Below are positions 9,989 through 19,100 of a stretch of DNA of 37,257 nucleotides, piece by piece (within the stretch, counting starts at the first letter, position 1; every line of letters starts with the position of its first letter). Position numbers and translations under genes: made by a program. This DNA is from Pseudomonas sp. LS-2. GTDB lineage: Bacteria; Pseudomonadota; Gammaproteobacteria; Pseudomonadales; Pseudomonadaceae. The stretch is taken from the NCBI RefSeq assembly GCF_003605735.1, contig NZ_QXTJ01000003.1, positions 1-37,257 of the forward strand, given 5' to 3'. The notes beneath the pieces are model-generated. The model searched no databases. It worked only from the letters and a program-made list of their open reading frames with translations, and was not told the DNA's origin.

Positions 9989-10153
9989 CCCCAGGACTCC
10001 ACTGCTTGAAAAAAGGCGGCCAGCTTAGCACAGGGGGGAGAAGTCGCTGCGTGGACCAGAAATGTCGGTAAACGATAGAAATGTAGGAATTATCTGAAAA
10101 AATGGCGATTTGCCGCTGTGGAGCTGTGTCAAATCAGAAATACTGCCGATACC

Positions 10154-10159
10154 TATAAG
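10154..10159 (+). promoter_or_regulatory. Candidate vfr -10 box
   Basis: TATAAG lies 36 bases before the vfr start codon. No convincing -35 is seen, which would fit an activator-dependent promoter. TGTG-containing sequence at 10115-10132 could be a half-matched CRP/Vfr site, but the inverted half is poor. The rest of the 9989-10195 gap shows nothing else I recognise. Confidence 0.35.
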
Positions 10160-10195
10160 AATGCCTCCGGGCGCAGTTTTTTACGGGATACAGCC

Positions 10196-10840
10196 ATGGT
10201 TGCCATCGCCCCTGCGAACAAAGTGAAACTGGTCGACAAACTTCTTCCCCATGCTCAGCGTCGGCGCTGCGCCGCCAAGAGCAATATTATTTGCGCCGGA
10301 GAGGACTCCGAGTCGCTGTACCTGATCATCAAGGGTTCGGTAACGATCCTGATCGAGGACAACGAGGGGCGCGAGATGATCGTCGCCTATCTCAACAGCG
10401 GCGATTTCTTCGGTGAACTGGGCCTGTTCCAGCAAACGAGCATCGGTCCGCAGCGTAGCGCGTGGGTTCGCGCAAAGACCGAGTGCGAGGTCGCCGAGTT
10501 CAGCTACGCCAAATTCCGCGAGTTGAGCCTGCATGATCCTGAACTGATGTACGCAATCGGTGCGCAAATGGCCGAACGTCTGCGCAATACCACGCGCAAG
10601 GTCGGTGATCTGGCATTTCTCGATGTCACCGGACGGGTAGCGCGCAGCCTGCTGGACCTGTGCAAACAGCCAGATGCCATGACCCACCCGGATGGTATGC
10701 AGATCAAGATTACGCGTCAGGAAATCGGCCGTATCGTCGGCTGTTCACGGGAGATGGTCGGGCGTGTACTCAAGGCCCTGGAAGAACAGAAGCTGGTGCA
10801 TGTGCGCGGCAAGACGATGGTGGTCTTCGGTACTCGCTGA
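10196..10840 (+). CDS. vfr: cAMP-responsive regulator Vfr (CRP homologue)
   Basis: CRP-family transcription factor of 214 residues, the same length as P. aeruginosa Vfr, which controls virulence, motility and quorum-sensing genes. The N-terminal cyclic-nucleotide barrel includes the FFGELGLF phosphate-binding cassette and RSAWVRA. The dimer helix and [18 protein letters not shown] follow. The C-terminal helix-turn-helix ([27 protein letters not shown], about 168-192) is almost identical to remembered Vfr. The ATG giving MVAIAPANK is chosen; the frame runs 26 codons further upstream without similarity. Non-pathogenic pseudomonads annotate the same gene as crp. Confidence 0.93.
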   Translation: MVAIAPANKVKLVDKLLPHAQRRRCAAKSNIICAGEDSESLYLIIKGSVTILIEDNEGREMIVAYLNSGDFFGELGLFQQTSIGPQRSAWVRAKTECEVAEFSYAKFRELSLHDPELMYAIGAQMAERLRNTTRKVGDLAFLDVTGRVARSLLDLCKQPDAMTHPDGMQIKITRQEIGRIVGCSREMVGRVLKALEEQKLVHVRGKTMVVFGTR

Positions 10841-10874
10841 AATCGGCAATGGTTCGAAAACGCACCGACAGCGG

Positions 10875-11570
10875 CTATAGCCGGGCGAGCATGCCCGCGT
10901 AGCGCTCACTTAAACGGGCAAGAAAGTCCGGGGCGGCGAACAGTTCGTGCAAGGCAACGTGACTGCCTGCGCGACAGCGCTGTTCCAGATCGCACATCTG
11001 ATTGAAGCGGTTCACGGCATCGACCATGTCGATCCGCTCGTCATCCAGCAGCATCGCGCCGTGTGCCAGAACAACAGGCCGCTGCCCACCCTGACTCTGA
11101 CGCCAGCGTTGAGCGGTGCCGACCATCTTGCGGTCATTCAGGTTGACGTTGAAACGACCGTCGCAGAAAGCGCCATCAACTTCACCTAAAGAAGCGGCGC
11201 CTCCTAGCTCCGTCAGCACATCGAGCATCGGCTGACACAAGCGCATGTAGGCATTTTCGATTCGATCCCGGTCGGCATCAGACTTGGGCTGAACATAGAC
11301 CAGTGCCACGTTCACCGTCGCCGGAGACTGCGGAACCGGCTCACCACCGCTTTCTCGCAGCAGAACCGGCCAACCGATGTCAGCCAGGGTTTCGCTGGCT
11401 TCGGTGAATCCGCCCAGACGACTCAAACGTCGAGGCATCACCAGTGCGTGGTCACTCGGCCGCCAGAACAGCAGACCATGATCGGCATCGCCGGCACAGA
11501 CCGATGAAAGCAGATCCTGCTCAGCCTTCAGCCCGGCTTCTACGCAGATATCAATTACCTGAGTGGTCAT
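10875..11570 (-). CDS. Lipoate-protein ligase A family protein
   Basis: BPL/LPL-fold protein of 231 residues, predicted to bind or transfer lipoate or octanoate. Lys148 in NDRKMVGTAQR corresponds to the conserved adenylate-binding lysine of LplA/LipM. The usual RRxSGGGAVFHD loop is altered to RESGGEPVPQSP (72-83), so substrate or partner may differ from classical LplA. It starts 36 bases after the trpC stop with AAGG before the ATG, so it is probably the last gene of the trpGDC transcript. No link between lipoate and tryptophan metabolism is evident. Function as an active ligase is not proven. Confidence 0.75.
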   Translation of the reverse strand: MTTQVIDICVEAGLKAEQDLLSSVCAGDADHGLLFWRPSDHALVMPRRLSRLGGFTEASETLADIGWPVLLRESGGEPVPQSPATVNVALVYVQPKSDADRDRIENAYMRLCQPMLDVLTELGGAASLGEVDGAFCDGRFNVNLNDRKMVGTAQRWRQSQGGQRPVVLAHGAMLLDDERIDMVDAVNRFNQMCDLEQRCRAGSHVALHELFAAPDFLARLSERYAGMLARL

Positions 11571-11606
11571 GGTGAGCCTTTGTTAAGACGGTTACACGGG
11601 TTTGCC

Positions 11607-12443
11607 TCAATCCAGAACGCTGGACTTGATCGCCGTGCCCTTCTCCGGGAAGAAAAGACGCTGCAGTTCCACGCCCGGTTTCTCCGCGCGCATGAACGCT
11701 TCGCCAACCAGGAAGGAATAGACGTCGTTGATTTCCATCAATTCGACATCGGCACGATTCAGGATGCCGCTCTCGGTGATCACCAGACGATCGCGCGGAA
11801 TGCGCGGCAGCAGGTCCAGTGTGGTTTCCAGGCTGACGTCGAAGGTGTGCAAATTGCGGTTGTTGATACCGACCAACGGGGTGTCGAGGGTTTTCAGCGC
11901 ACGCTCCAGTTCGTCACCGTCGTGGACTTCAACCAGCACGTCCAGTTGGTTGGCCTTGGCGACTGCCGCCAGCTCGGCCATCTTCACGTCATCCAGAGCC
12001 GAGACGATCAGCAAAATGCAATCAGCGCCCAAGGCGCGAGCTTCAACCACCTGATAGGGATCGATCATGAAGTCCTTGCGGATCACGGGCAGCGAACACG
12101 CACCACGGGCCTCTTTCAGGTAGGCGTCGGCACCCTGGAAGAAGTCGATGTCGGTGAGTACCGACAGGCAAGTGGCGCCCCCGGCCTCGTAGCTCTTTGC
12201 GATTTCAGCGGGCTGAAAATTCTCGCGAATCACGCCTTTGCTCGGCGAAGCCTTTTTGATCTCCGCGATCACCGCGGGCTGTTTGCGCTTGGCCTGTTCA
12301 ATCAGCGCCTTGGCAAAACCACGCGAGGCATCGGCGGTGGAGACCAGCGTCTCGAGCTCCGAGAGGCTGACGCTGGCACGGCGCGCAGCCACTTCCTCAG
12401 CCTTGCGGGCAAGGATCTTTTCCAGAACCGTCGGCACACTCAT
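11607..12443 (-). CDS. trpC: Indole-3-glycerol-phosphate synthase
   Basis: Fourth step of tryptophan synthesis: converts carboxyphenylaminodeoxyribulose phosphate to indole-3-glycerol phosphate. The 278-residue TIM barrel carries the signature [13 protein letters not shown] with the catalytic lysine, [19 protein letters not shown] and ITESGI phosphate-binding loops. It is stand-alone, not fused to TrpF. Its ATG overlaps the trpD stop by four bases (ATGA), a sign of translational coupling. Confidence 0.97.
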   Translation of the reverse strand: MSVPTVLEKILARKAEEVAARRASVSLSELETLVSTADASRGFAKALIEQAKRKQPAVIAEIKKASPSKGVIRENFQPAEIAKSYEAGGATCLSVLTDIDFFQGADAYLKEARGACSLPVIRKDFMIDPYQVVEARALGADCILLIVSALDDVKMAELAAVAKANQLDVLVEVHDGDELERALKTLDTPLVGINNRNLHTFDVSLETTLDLLPRIPRDRLVITESGILNRADVELMEINDVYSFLVGEAFMRAEKPGVELQRLFFPEKGTAIKSSVLD

Positions 12444-13495
12444 CCTTCATTCTCCTGTTTGAATACCGCGGTAAACGCACCCAGCTCCTCAAGCTTCTCG
12501 CGAGCAAGGCCTGTGTGCAGCGCGTCGTGAGCCAGTTCCACGCCCTCTTTCAACGAAGCGGCATGGTCAGCAGCATAGAGGGCCGCACCCGCATTCAGCA
12601 CAATCATCTCGGCGGCTTTCTGACCGTTATCGGTCTTGCGACGCCCCAGAGCGTCACGAATCAGCTCCAGCGACTGCGCCGGGCTGTCGACCACCAAGCC
12701 AAAGAGGCTCTGGCTTTTCATGCCCAGATCCTCCGGCTGCACCCAGTACTCCGTCACTTCACCGTTTTTCAGCTCAGCAACGAAGGTCGGCGCTGCGAGA
12801 CTGAATTCGTCCAGACCGTCCTGGGAGTGAACCACCAGTACGTGTTTACTGCCCAGACGCAACAGCACTTCGGCAAGAGGACGGCAGAGGGCCTGACTGA
12901 ACACGCCTACCACCTGATGCTTGACGCCTGCGGGGTTGGTCAGTGGACCCAGCATGTTGAAGATCGTGCGCAACCCCAGATCCTTGCGCGGACCAGCGGC
13001 GTGTTTCATAGCGCCGTGATGGGTCTGGGCAAACATGAAGCCAATGCCCACGCTGTCGATGCAGCGCGCCACCTGGACTGGCGTCAGATTCAGATAGACG
13101 CCCGCCGCCTCCAGCAAATCGGCGCTGCCGCTCTTGCCCGACACAGCGCGATTGCCGTGTTTGGCGACGGTGCAGCCTGCCGCCGCGATCACGAATGATG
13201 CCGCCGTCGAAACGTTGAAGATGTTTGCACCGTCGCCGCCGGTGCCAACGATGTCGACCACGTTATCGAGGGTTTTGAGTTCAACCTTGTCGGCCAGCTC
13301 GCGCATGACAGAAACCGCGCCGACGATTTCGTCGATGCTTTCGCTCTTCATGCGCATGCCCATCAGAAAAGCGCCGATCTGCGCCTGCGTGCACTGACCG
13401 GTCATGATTTCGCGCATCACATCGCGCATTTCGTCGGTGCTCAGGTCCAGTTGCGTGACAACCCGCCCCAGCGCCGTCTTGATATCCATTGCCAT
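12440..13495 (-). CDS. trpD: Anthranilate phosphoribosyltransferase
   Basis: Second step of tryptophan synthesis: transfers phosphoribose from PRPP to anthranilate. The 351-residue product carries the PRPP-binding glycine-rich loop [27 protein letters not shown] and the anthranilate-site [19 protein letters not shown] region. Two ATGs are possible (13495 and 13489). AGGA is nine bases from the first and fifteen from the second, so the first is chosen, though the second gives the 349-residue form beginning MDIKTAL. It lies 12 bases after trpG and overlaps trpC. Confidence 0.97.
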   Translation of the reverse strand: MAMDIKTALGRVVTQLDLSTDEMRDVMREIMTGQCTQAQIGAFLMGMRMKSESIDEIVGAVSVMRELADKVELKTLDNVVDIVGTGGDGANIFNVSTAASFVIAAAGCTVAKHGNRAVSGKSGSADLLEAAGVYLNLTPVQVARCIDSVGIGFMFAQTHHGAMKHAAGPRKDLGLRTIFNMLGPLTNPAGVKHQVVGVFSQALCRPLAEVLLRLGSKHVLVVHSQDGLDEFSLAAPTFVAELKNGEVTEYWVQPEDLGMKSQSLFGLVVDSPAQSLELIRDALGRRKTDNGQKAAEMIVLNAGAALYAADHAASLKEGVELAHDALHTGLAREKLEELGAFTAVFKQENEG

Positions 13496-13507
13496 TTCGA
13501 ATTGTCC

Positions 13508-14107
13508 TTAACCCTGACGAGTGCCGCCGGTCTGCTTGAGGAAGTTGGCGAACAGCTCGTGGCCCTGTTCGGAGAGAATCGACTCAGGGTGGAATTGCAC
13601 ACCCTCAACGTTCAACGTCTTGTGGCGCAGCCCCATGATTTCATCGACCGAGCCGTCTTCCAACTGAGTCCAGGCGGTCACCTCCAGGCAATCGGGCAAT
13701 GTTTCGCGCTTGACGATCAGCGAGTGATAACGGGTAACCGTAAGGGGATGCTTCAGACCTTCGAATACGCCTTTGTCGTCGTGAATCAGGTCGCTGGTCT
13801 TGCCATGCATCACTTGGCGGGCACGGACGACATCGCCGCCGAATGCCTGCCCGATCGACTGATGGCCCAGGCAAACGCCGAGTACCGGGAGCTTACCGGC
13901 GAAGTGTTTGATGACCTCGATGGAGACGCCCGCTTCATTCGGGGTGCAAGGCCCTGGGGAAACCACGATGTGCTCGGGATTCAGGGCTTCGATTTCAGCG
14001 ACGGTCATTTCGTCGTTGCGGATCACTTTAACGTCGGCGCCCAGTTCGCCCAGGTACTGCACGACGTTATAGGTAAAGGAGTCGTAGTTATCGATCATCA
14101 GCAGCAT
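13508..14107 (-). CDS. trpG: Anthranilate synthase glutamine amidotransferase subunit
   Basis: Class I glutamine amidotransferase that supplies ammonia to TrpE for anthranilate formation. The 199-residue product has the nucleophile Cys79 in GVCLGHQ and the His-Glu pair in VQFHPESI near residue 172. The oxyanion segment [11 protein letters not shown] is present. First gene of trpGDC, with trpE carried separately at 18199. It is preceded by a long leader with a Trp-containing mini-ORF (14275-14343), so expression is probably set by attenuation. Confidence 0.96.
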   Translation of the reverse strand: MLLMIDNYDSFTYNVVQYLGELGADVKVIRNDEMTVAEIEALNPEHIVVSPGPCTPNEAGVSIEVIKHFAGKLPVLGVCLGHQSIGQAFGGDVVRARQVMHGKTSDLIHDDKGVFEGLKHPLTVTRYHSLIVKRETLPDCLEVTAWTQLEDGSVDEIMGLRHKTLNVEGVQFHPESILSEQGHELFANFLKQTGGTRQG

Positions 14108-14181
14108 TTTGTGCTTAACCTCTTGAAATCACTGACCTTCATTCAAGCCTTCCGAAATCCGCGTCCGTTGTTGCGCCCTCG

Positions 14182-14198
14182 TTTGCAGTCGCTGCAAA
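14182..14198. other. Perfect inverted repeat in the trpG leader
   Basis: TTTGCAG-TCG-CTGCAAA forms a 7-bp stem with a 3-base loop, about 75 bases upstream of the trpG ATG. On the transcribed (minus) strand the U-run precedes the stem, so it is not a classical terminator. It might be part of the attenuator folding or a protein site. Confidence 0.4.
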
Positions 14199-14248
14199 AA
14201 GCTTGACTGGGGGGCAGACGTCACGGTTTTAAGGCAGGGTATTGCAGG

Positions 14249-14263
14249 GCCGGGTCAACCGGC
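14249..14263 (-). other. Hairpin downstream of the trpG leader peptide
   Basis: On the minus strand GCCGG-TTGAC-CCGGC forms a short GC stem 12 bases after the leader-peptide stop. An equivalent GCCGG/CCGGC stem lies 10 bases after the gph stop before trpE. The parallel placement suggests both belong to attenuator structures, though neither has a strong U-tract next to it. Confidence 0.4.
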
Positions 14264-14274
14264 AGGGAAAAGAG

Positions 14275-14343
14275 TCAGGCGCGCCAACGCCAGCGGGCGT
14301 GAGCCTTGATAACGCGCATCAAGAGTTTGCTGACAATTGTCAC
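14275..14343 (-). CDS. trpGDC leader peptide with tandem-spaced Trp codons
   Basis: A 22-codon frame with a GTG start, or 14 codons from an internal ATG at 14319, ending in ARWRWRA and a TGA. Two UGG codons, separated by a single Arg codon, sit just before the stop, as in attenuator leader peptides. Its last 14 residues differ from the tail of Gph only at two positions, and 24 bases around the Trp codons are identical. Attenuation of trpE and trpGDC has been reported in P. putida. I see no strong Shine-Dalgarno at either start, so the exact start is uncertain. Confidence 0.65.
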   Translation of the reverse strand: MTIVSKLLMRVIKAHARWRWRA

Positions 14344-14373
14344 GGGAGGTGTCTCATCTATACGTTCCGGGAC

Positions 14374-14410
14374 ATTAGCGTACCGAACCCAGTGGTGCAA
14401 CAGCATTCTA
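14374..14410 (-). promoter_or_regulatory. Candidate trpGDC promoter region
   Basis: Two -10 candidates lie before the leader peptide on the minus strand. One is TAGAAT (14405-14410) with a poor -35. The other is GCTAAT (14374-14379), 15 bases after TTGCAC (14395-14400). Either would give a leader transcript containing the mini-ORF. The choice needs start-site mapping. Confidence 0.35.
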
Positions 14411-14500
14411 CGATAGAAAAACCCAACTGGATGTAGGCAGAACGGCTCGCTTAACCCGGATCAGTCGTCGCTTGAGGGCCCTTATTTAATCCTTTCTTGC

Positions 14501-14545
14501 GACACAAATGCGTCATGCCTGACACAACGCATGGCGGTCTGTGTC
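14501..14545. repeat. GACACA repeats upstream of estA
   Basis: GACACA occurs at 14501 and 14521, and its reverse complement TGTGTC at 14540, each at about 20-base spacing. They lie 50-95 bases before the estA start, where an operator would be expected. No regulator is assigned. Confidence 0.35.
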
Positions 14546-14595
14546 GTGACTGCTACCTTGTCGTACAGCAATAAAAGACAAGAAGGGATCTCTCA

Positions 14596-16536
14596 ATGCT
14601 CAAAGCCACATTTTCGCGGCCCGTTGCCGCCTGCCTCCTTAGCCTCGCCTGCTCGTCGACGATGGCCGCTTCTTCCCCGTACTCGACGATGATTGTCTTT
14701 GGCGACAGCCTCGCCGATGCCGGTCAGTTCCCCGATGCAGGCGGCCCGCCGGGCGCAACCTTGCGCTTCACAAACCGCGCAGGCCCTACGTACCTGAACG
14801 GCAGCGGTGAAGTGTTCGGCCTGAATTCGTCCACTTTATTGGGCGGCATGCTGGGCGTGGCGCCGGGCGATCTTCAGGCGTCCACTTCGCCGGTCCGCGC
14901 CGCCCAAGGCCTGCCCGATGGCAACAACTGGGCGGTGGGCGGGGATCGGACGGATCAGATCCTTGCGGCGATCACTTCCCAGTCGCAAGTCGCTAACACC
15001 GACAGCGCCACGGGTGTCACCGCCGTGTTTCGTACCCGCCCGGGGTATCTAGCGCAAACGGGGTTTCGTGCGGACCCTAACGCGCTGTATTACCTCACGG
15101 GCGGGGGCAATGACTTCCTGCAAGGTCGCGTATTGAGCCCGGGGCAGGCAGTCGGTGCTGCCAATAACCTCGCCAACAGCGCACAGGTGCTTTCGCAGGC
15201 GGGTGCCCGGTACATCATGGTCTGGCTTCTGCCCGATATCGGCCAGACGCCAGCGGTTTCCGGCACGCCATTGCAAGGGCCTTCGACGCTGCTCAGCGGT
15301 GTGTTCAATCAGCAACTGGTCAATCGACTGGGTCAAATCAATGCCGAAGTGATCCCGCTGAATGTTCCGGGTCTGGTCGGCGAAGTGCTTCAGGATCCGG
15401 CGCGCTATGGCCTGGCATCCGACCAGAATCTCGTCGGTACTTGCTTCAGCGGCAACAGTTGCACGGCCAACAGCGTCTACGGGATCGGCGGCCTTACACC
15501 TGACCCCACCAAACTCCTGTTCAACGATGGCGTCCACCCGACAGTGGCCGGCCAACGCCTGATCGCCGACTACGGCTATTCGATTCTCTCTGCGCCATGG
15601 GAGATTACCTTGCTACCTGAGATGGCCAACGGCACGTTGCGCGCACAACAGGACGAGTTGCGCAGCCAGTGGCTGGCCGACTGGGGCAATTGGCAGAACG
15701 TCGGTGAATGGCGTGCCATCGTCGCGGGCGGTGGTCAGAAAATGGACTTCGACCCGCAAAGCAATTCCGCTAGCGCCGACGGCCATGGCTATAACCTGAC
15801 CATCGGTGGCAGCTACCGGTTTGCCGAAGACTGGCGTGCCGGTTTGGTCGCTGGCGCCTATCGACAGACGCTGGAAGCCGGGCCTCGCGATTCGGACTAC
15901 AAACTCAACAGCTACATCGCCACCGCATTCGTGCAGTTTCAGGCGAATCATTGGTGGGCCGACCTGGCGGCATCGGGTGGACGGCTGGACTACGACAATC
16001 TGAAGCGCAAATTCGCCCTCGGCATCAGCGAAGGATCGGAAAAAGGCGACACCGATGGCGACCTGTGGGCGGTCAGCGGTCGCTTGGGATTCGACCTGGC
16101 CGAACAGACCAGCCGCTGGCATATCTCGCCCTTCATCAGCGCGGACTATTCCCATGTCGAGGTCGATGGCTATTCGGAGAAGAGCCCACGCTCGACGGCC
16201 CTCAGCTACGACGATCAGACCCGTCGTTCGAAACGTCTGGGCGCGGGGCTGCAAGGCAAGTTCGATATCACACCGCAGACCCAGGTATTTGGCGAGATCG
16301 CGCACGAACGAGAGTTCGACACCGATCAACAAGATGTGACCATAGCCGTCAACAGCGTGCCGGGTGTGGATTTCAATCTGGAAGGTTATGAGCCGCAACG
16401 CAGCCTGAATCGGGCGAGTGTCGGTTTGAGTCAGAAACTGGCACCGGACCTGACACTGCGCGCCGGCTACAACTGGCGCAAGAACGATGACGTGACGCAG
16501 CAGGGAGTGAATCTGGCGCTGAGCCTAGATTTCTGA
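14596..16536 (+). CDS. estA: Autotransporter GDSL esterase EstA
   Basis: Outer-membrane-anchored lipolytic esterase. In P. aeruginosa, EstA hydrolyses acyl esters at the cell surface and affects rhamnolipid production and motility. The 646-residue product has a signal peptide (cleavage near 24, ACSSTMAA), then the GDSL domain with Ser38 in FGDS, the GGGNDF block and the DxxH pair near 310-313 ([10 protein letters not shown]). From about 370 to the end is a beta-barrel autotransporter domain closing with the outer-membrane signature LALSLDF. The ATG is preceded by AGAAGGGATC. It stands between the trpG leader and trpE, transcribed opposite to both. Confidence 0.95.
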   Translation: MLKATFSRPVAACLLSLACSSTMAASSPYSTMIVFGDSLADAGQFPDAGGPPGATLRFTNRAGPTYLNGSGEVFGLNSSTLLGGMLGVAPGDLQASTSPVRAAQGLPDGNNWAVGGDRTDQILAAITSQSQVANTDSATGVTAVFRTRPGYLAQTGFRADPNALYYLTGGGNDFLQGRVLSPGQAVGAANNLANSAQVLSQAGARYIMVWLLPDIGQTPAVSGTPLQGPSTLLSGVFNQQLVNRLGQINAEVIPLNVPGLVGEVLQDPARYGLASDQNLVGTCFSGNSCTANSVYGIGGLTPDPTKLLFNDGVHPTVAGQRLIADYGYSILSAPWEITLLPEMANGTLRAQQDELRSQWLADWGNWQNVGEWRAIVAGGGQKMDFDPQSNSASADGHGYNLTIGGSYRFAEDWRAGLVAGAYRQTLEAGPRDSDYKLNSYIATAFVQFQANHWWADLAASGGRLDYDNLKRKFALGISEGSEKGDTDGDLWAVSGRLGFDLAEQTSRWHISPFISADYSHVEVDGYSEKSPRSTALSYDDQTRRSKRLGAGLQGKFDITPQTQVFGEIAHEREFDTDQQDVTIAVNSVPGVDFNLEGYEPQRSLNRASVGLSQKLAPDLTLRAGYNWRKNDDVTQQGVNLALSLDF

Positions 16537-16544
16537 CTGATCGC

Positions 16545-16631
16545 CTCTAGCAGTCTGGCCGGGCGGCGGTCCGCTTACTGACGGTAGTGACTTCAATGAC
16601 GTCACCGCCGGCAAGCGGTGCTGCTACAGAG
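16545..16631. repeat. REP-like palindromic repeat after estA
   Basis: CTCTAGCAG at the left and CTGCTACAGAG at the right flank a partly degenerate inverted repeat containing CACCGCCGGCAAGC. The right arm shares CACCGCCGGCAAGC with the repeats at 19883 and 32946, so it belongs to the same Pseudomonas REP family. The left arm has decayed. Confidence 0.65.
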
Positions 16632-16665
16632 GGAAAGCTGGTCGACAATCAATCGATTGCCGGCC

Positions 16666-16703
16666 ATAAAAAACGCGGGGCCATTGGTACCCGCGTTTTT
16701 TAT
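16666..16703. terminator. Bidirectional terminator between estA and trpE
   Basis: ATAAAAAACGCGGG and CCCGCGTTTTTTAT form a perfect 14-bp stem with a 10-base loop. The ends give an A-run and a T-run, so either strand yields a GC stem followed by U residues. It lies between the convergent estA stop (16536) and trpE stop (16718). Confidence 0.9.
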
Positions 16704-16717
16704 CGACCCTACTGCGG

Positions 16718-18199
16718 TCAACTTTCCGGCGTCTGCTCCGCCAGTGCCACCGCGCGGAACATGGCGCGGCGCTTGTTCAGGGTTTCTTCCCACTCCAGCG
16801 CAGGCACTGAGTCGGCAACGATGCCGCCACCGGCCTGAACGTGCAGCTCACCGTTCTTGATCACTGCGGTACGAATGGCAATCGCGGTATCCATGTTGCC
16901 GTTCCACGCCAGGTAACCTACCGCGCCGCCGTAGACACCACGTTTGACCGGCTCCAGTTCGTCGATGATCTCCATCGCACGAATTTTCGGGGCGCCCGAC
17001 AAGGTGCCCGCTGGCAGAATTGCGCGAAGTGCGTCCATCGCAGTCAACCCACTTTTCAACTGGCCTGTGACGTTGGAGACGATGTGCATCACGTTGGAAT
17101 AACGCTCGATGACCATTTTCTCAGTGAGCTTCACCGAGCCGATTTCCGAGACGCGGCCAGTGTCGTTACGGCCCAGATCGATGAGCATCAAGTGCTCGGC
17201 GATTTCCTTGTCATCGGACAGCAGGTCAACTTCCAGCGCGTGGTCCGCTTCTTCGGTCGCGCCGCGAGGGCGAGTGCCGGCGATCGGGCGCACGGTGATC
17301 AGGTTGTCTTCGACGCGCACCAGCACTTCCGGCGAACTGCCGACAACGTGGAAGTCGCCGAAGTTGAAGAAGTACATGTACGGCGTCGGGTTGAAGCAAC
17401 GCAGTGCGCGATAAAGGTCGATTGGCGCAGCCTTGAAGTCGATCGACATACGCTGCGACGGCACGACCTGCATGCAGTCGCCCGCCAGGATGTATTCCTT
17501 GATGGTGTCGACGGCCTTCTCGTAGTCGCCCTGGGTGAAACTCGAGCGGAACACCGGATCAGCCGCTTGTGGACGGGTCAGGTCCAGGCCACGACGGGGC
17601 GTGATCGGCTGACGCAGTTTTTCCATCAGTTGTTCAAGACGCGCCAGGCCATCTTCGTAGGCTTCCGGTTGCTCTGGATCGACCAGCACAATGGCGTGCA
17701 TCTTACCGGCCAGGTTGTCGAAGACCACGACCGCGTCGGACACCATCAACAGGATGTCGGGCACACCGAGCGGGTCAGGATTCGGGCAACGGCCCAGACG
17801 AGGCTCCACATACCGCACGCAGTCGTAACCGAAGTAGCCCACCAGACCGCCATTGAAACGCGGCAGGCCAGGGATCGTCGGAACGTTGTAACGGGCCTTG
17901 AAGGACTCGACGAAAGCCAGTGGATCTTCGGCCTCCAGGCTTTCGATTTCGACGCCATCGAGGGTTACGCTGATGTTGTGCTCGTGCACGCGCATCACGG
18001 TGCGGCATGGCAGACCGATGATCGAATAACGGCCCCACTTCTCGCCGCCTTGTACCGACTCCAGCAGATAGGAGTTCGGCTCGTCGGCAAGTTTGAGGTA
18101 GATCGACAGCGGCGTGTCGAAGTCGGCCAGGGTTTCAAGGGCAAGCGGGATGCGGTTGTAGCCTTCAGCGGCCAAACGTAGGAATTCTTCGCGGATCAT
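16718..18199 (-). CDS. trpE: Anthranilate synthase component I
   Basis: First committed step of tryptophan synthesis: chorismate plus ammonia from TrpG gives anthranilate. The 493-residue product includes the N-terminal Trp-feedback element PNSYLLESV. The chorismate-binding half carries [42 protein letters not shown] and IQAGGGIV-like ([11 protein letters not shown]) motifs. The ATG follows a GAGG site. It is separated by 70 bases from gph and lies downstream of the Trp-codon-bearing gph tail, so it is probably transcribed with rpe-gph and controlled by attenuation. Confidence 0.97.
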   Translation of the reverse strand: MIREEFLRLAAEGYNRIPLALETLADFDTPLSIYLKLADEPNSYLLESVQGGEKWGRYSIIGLPCRTVMRVHEHNISVTLDGVEIESLEAEDPLAFVESFKARYNVPTIPGLPRFNGGLVGYFGYDCVRYVEPRLGRCPNPDPLGVPDILLMVSDAVVVFDNLAGKMHAIVLVDPEQPEAYEDGLARLEQLMEKLRQPITPRRGLDLTRPQAADPVFRSSFTQGDYEKAVDTIKEYILAGDCMQVVPSQRMSIDFKAAPIDLYRALRCFNPTPYMYFFNFGDFHVVGSSPEVLVRVEDNLITVRPIAGTRPRGATEEADHALEVDLLSDDKEIAEHLMLIDLGRNDTGRVSEIGSVKLTEKMVIERYSNVMHIVSNVTGQLKSGLTAMDALRAILPAGTLSGAPKIRAMEIIDELEPVKRGVYGGAVGYLAWNGNMDTAIAIRTAVIKNGELHVQAGGGIVADSVPALEWEETLNKRRAMFRAVALAEQTPES

Positions 18200-18245
18200 G
18201 ATCAGCCTCGTGGTCTGAGGGTCAAACGGTCAGGTGTGCAAACGC

Positions 18246-18259
18246 GCCGGACAGCCGGC
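18246..18259 (-). other. Hairpin between gph and trpE
   Basis: On the minus strand GCCGG-CTGT-CCGGC forms a short stem, followed by GCGTTTG. It begins 10 bases after the gph stop. The downstream GGCGCG could instead pair with CGCGCC just before the gph stop, which would be an alternative fold typical of attenuators. The U-tract is weak. Confidence 0.4.
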
Positions 18260-18269
18260 CAGATTCAAG

Positions 18270-18314
18270 TCAGGCGCGCCAACGCCAGCGGGCCAGGGCC
18301 TTGATGACTTTCAT
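18270..18314 (-). promoter_or_regulatory. gph 3' end acting as trpE leader region
   Basis: From the in-frame ATG at 18314 the gph frame reads MKVIKALARWRWRA and stops. It aligns residue for residue with the mini-ORF before trpG, with 24 identical bases at 18269-18292 and 14274-14297. UGG codons lie at 18279-18281 and 18285-18287, and another just before the ATG. Ribosome stalling at these codons could govern folding of the 70-base gp h-trpE gap. This role is an inference. Confidence 0.55.
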
Positions 18315-19100
18315 CCAGAGTTTGCGAGTGACCACCACGATGGAATCTCTAAAGGAGGGAGCTTTAACGTCGGGCAACGTTATCTCAGCCCCATCTTCTA
18401 GGCAACCGGCAGAGCAACCCGTAATCAGTTTGCGCAAATCGTCGATCACCAATGCCGGGGATTCCTCGGCAATCGGACGACCGTGGTTGTAGCCATAACT
18501 TAGCGCTACGCAACTGACGCCCGCAGCCTTCGCCGCCAGTACGTCGTTGCGCGAGTCGCCGACAAACAGTGATTGCGAGCCCGAGGCGCCGGCCATTTTC
18601 ATCACGAAGAACAGTGCCGCGGGATCAGGTTTCTGCTGTGGCAAGGTATCGCCGCCGACGATCCAGCGAAAGAAGCGGCCAAGCTTCATGTCGTCTAGCA
18701 AGGGCGCGACAAACTGCTCGGGCTTGTTGGTGATGAGGGCCATTTCCACACCGTTTTTCTGCAGCCACTTCAGCGTTTCACGCACGCCAGGATAGACCTT
18801 GGTCAGCGAGTGATCGCCACCATAGGCTTCCATGAAGATCGCCAGCGCCGAATCGGTGGAGGCTTCATCGACGCCAGAGTGGTCCATGTCGTTGGCCAGC
18901 GCACGACGCACCAGCACTCGCACGCCGTTGCCAATCCAGTCGCGCACCCGCTCGATGCCAGCCGGCGCACGTCCGAGTTGAATCAGGGTTTTGTCCACAG
19001 CTGCGGCCAGATCCGGCACGGAGTCGACCAGTGTCCCATCCAGATCGAACATGATCAGTTTGGGCAGGCGACCCGGAAACAGCTGCTCAAAGCCGCTCAT
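18270..19100 (-). CDS. gph: Phosphoglycolate phosphatase
   Basis: HAD-family phosphatase that clears 2-phosphoglycolate. The 276-residue product has the nucleophile motif FDLDGTLVDS (Asp19, Asp21), a helical cap, the LITNKPE motif II region and GDSRNDVLAA near 200. After the normal domain end (DDLRKLI) there is an extra tail of about 50 residues ending KVIKALARWRWRA with three Trp codons. The tail matches the trpG leader peptide and lies 70 bases before trpE, so it probably doubles as the trpE leader. A TTG at 19103 is also open. The ATG at 19100 overlaps the rpe stop (TGATG) and is preferred. Confidence 0.94.
   Translation of the reverse strand: MSGFEQLFPGRLPKLIMFDLDGTLVDSVPDLAAAVDKTLIQLGRAPAGIERVRDWIGNGVRVLVRRALANDMDHSGVDEASTDSALAIFMEAYGGDHSLTKVYPGVRETLKWLQKNGVEMALITNKPEQFVAPLLDDMKLGRFFRWIVGGDTLPQQKPDPAALFFVMKMAGASGSQSLFVGDSRNDVLAAKAAGVSCVALSYGYNHGRPIAEESPALVIDDLRKLITGCSAGCLEDGAEITLPDVKAPSFRDSIVVVTRKLWMKVIKALARWRWRA

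Noticed and set aside
14182..14198. trpG attenuator terminator at the TTTGCAG/CTGCAAA palindrome
   Set aside because: On the transcribed strand the U-run comes before the stem, not after, so termination is not supported.
16841..18181. Plus-strand open frame of 446 codons opposite trpE
   Set aside because: It lies wholly inside trpE with no ribosome site or motif; trpE is certain.
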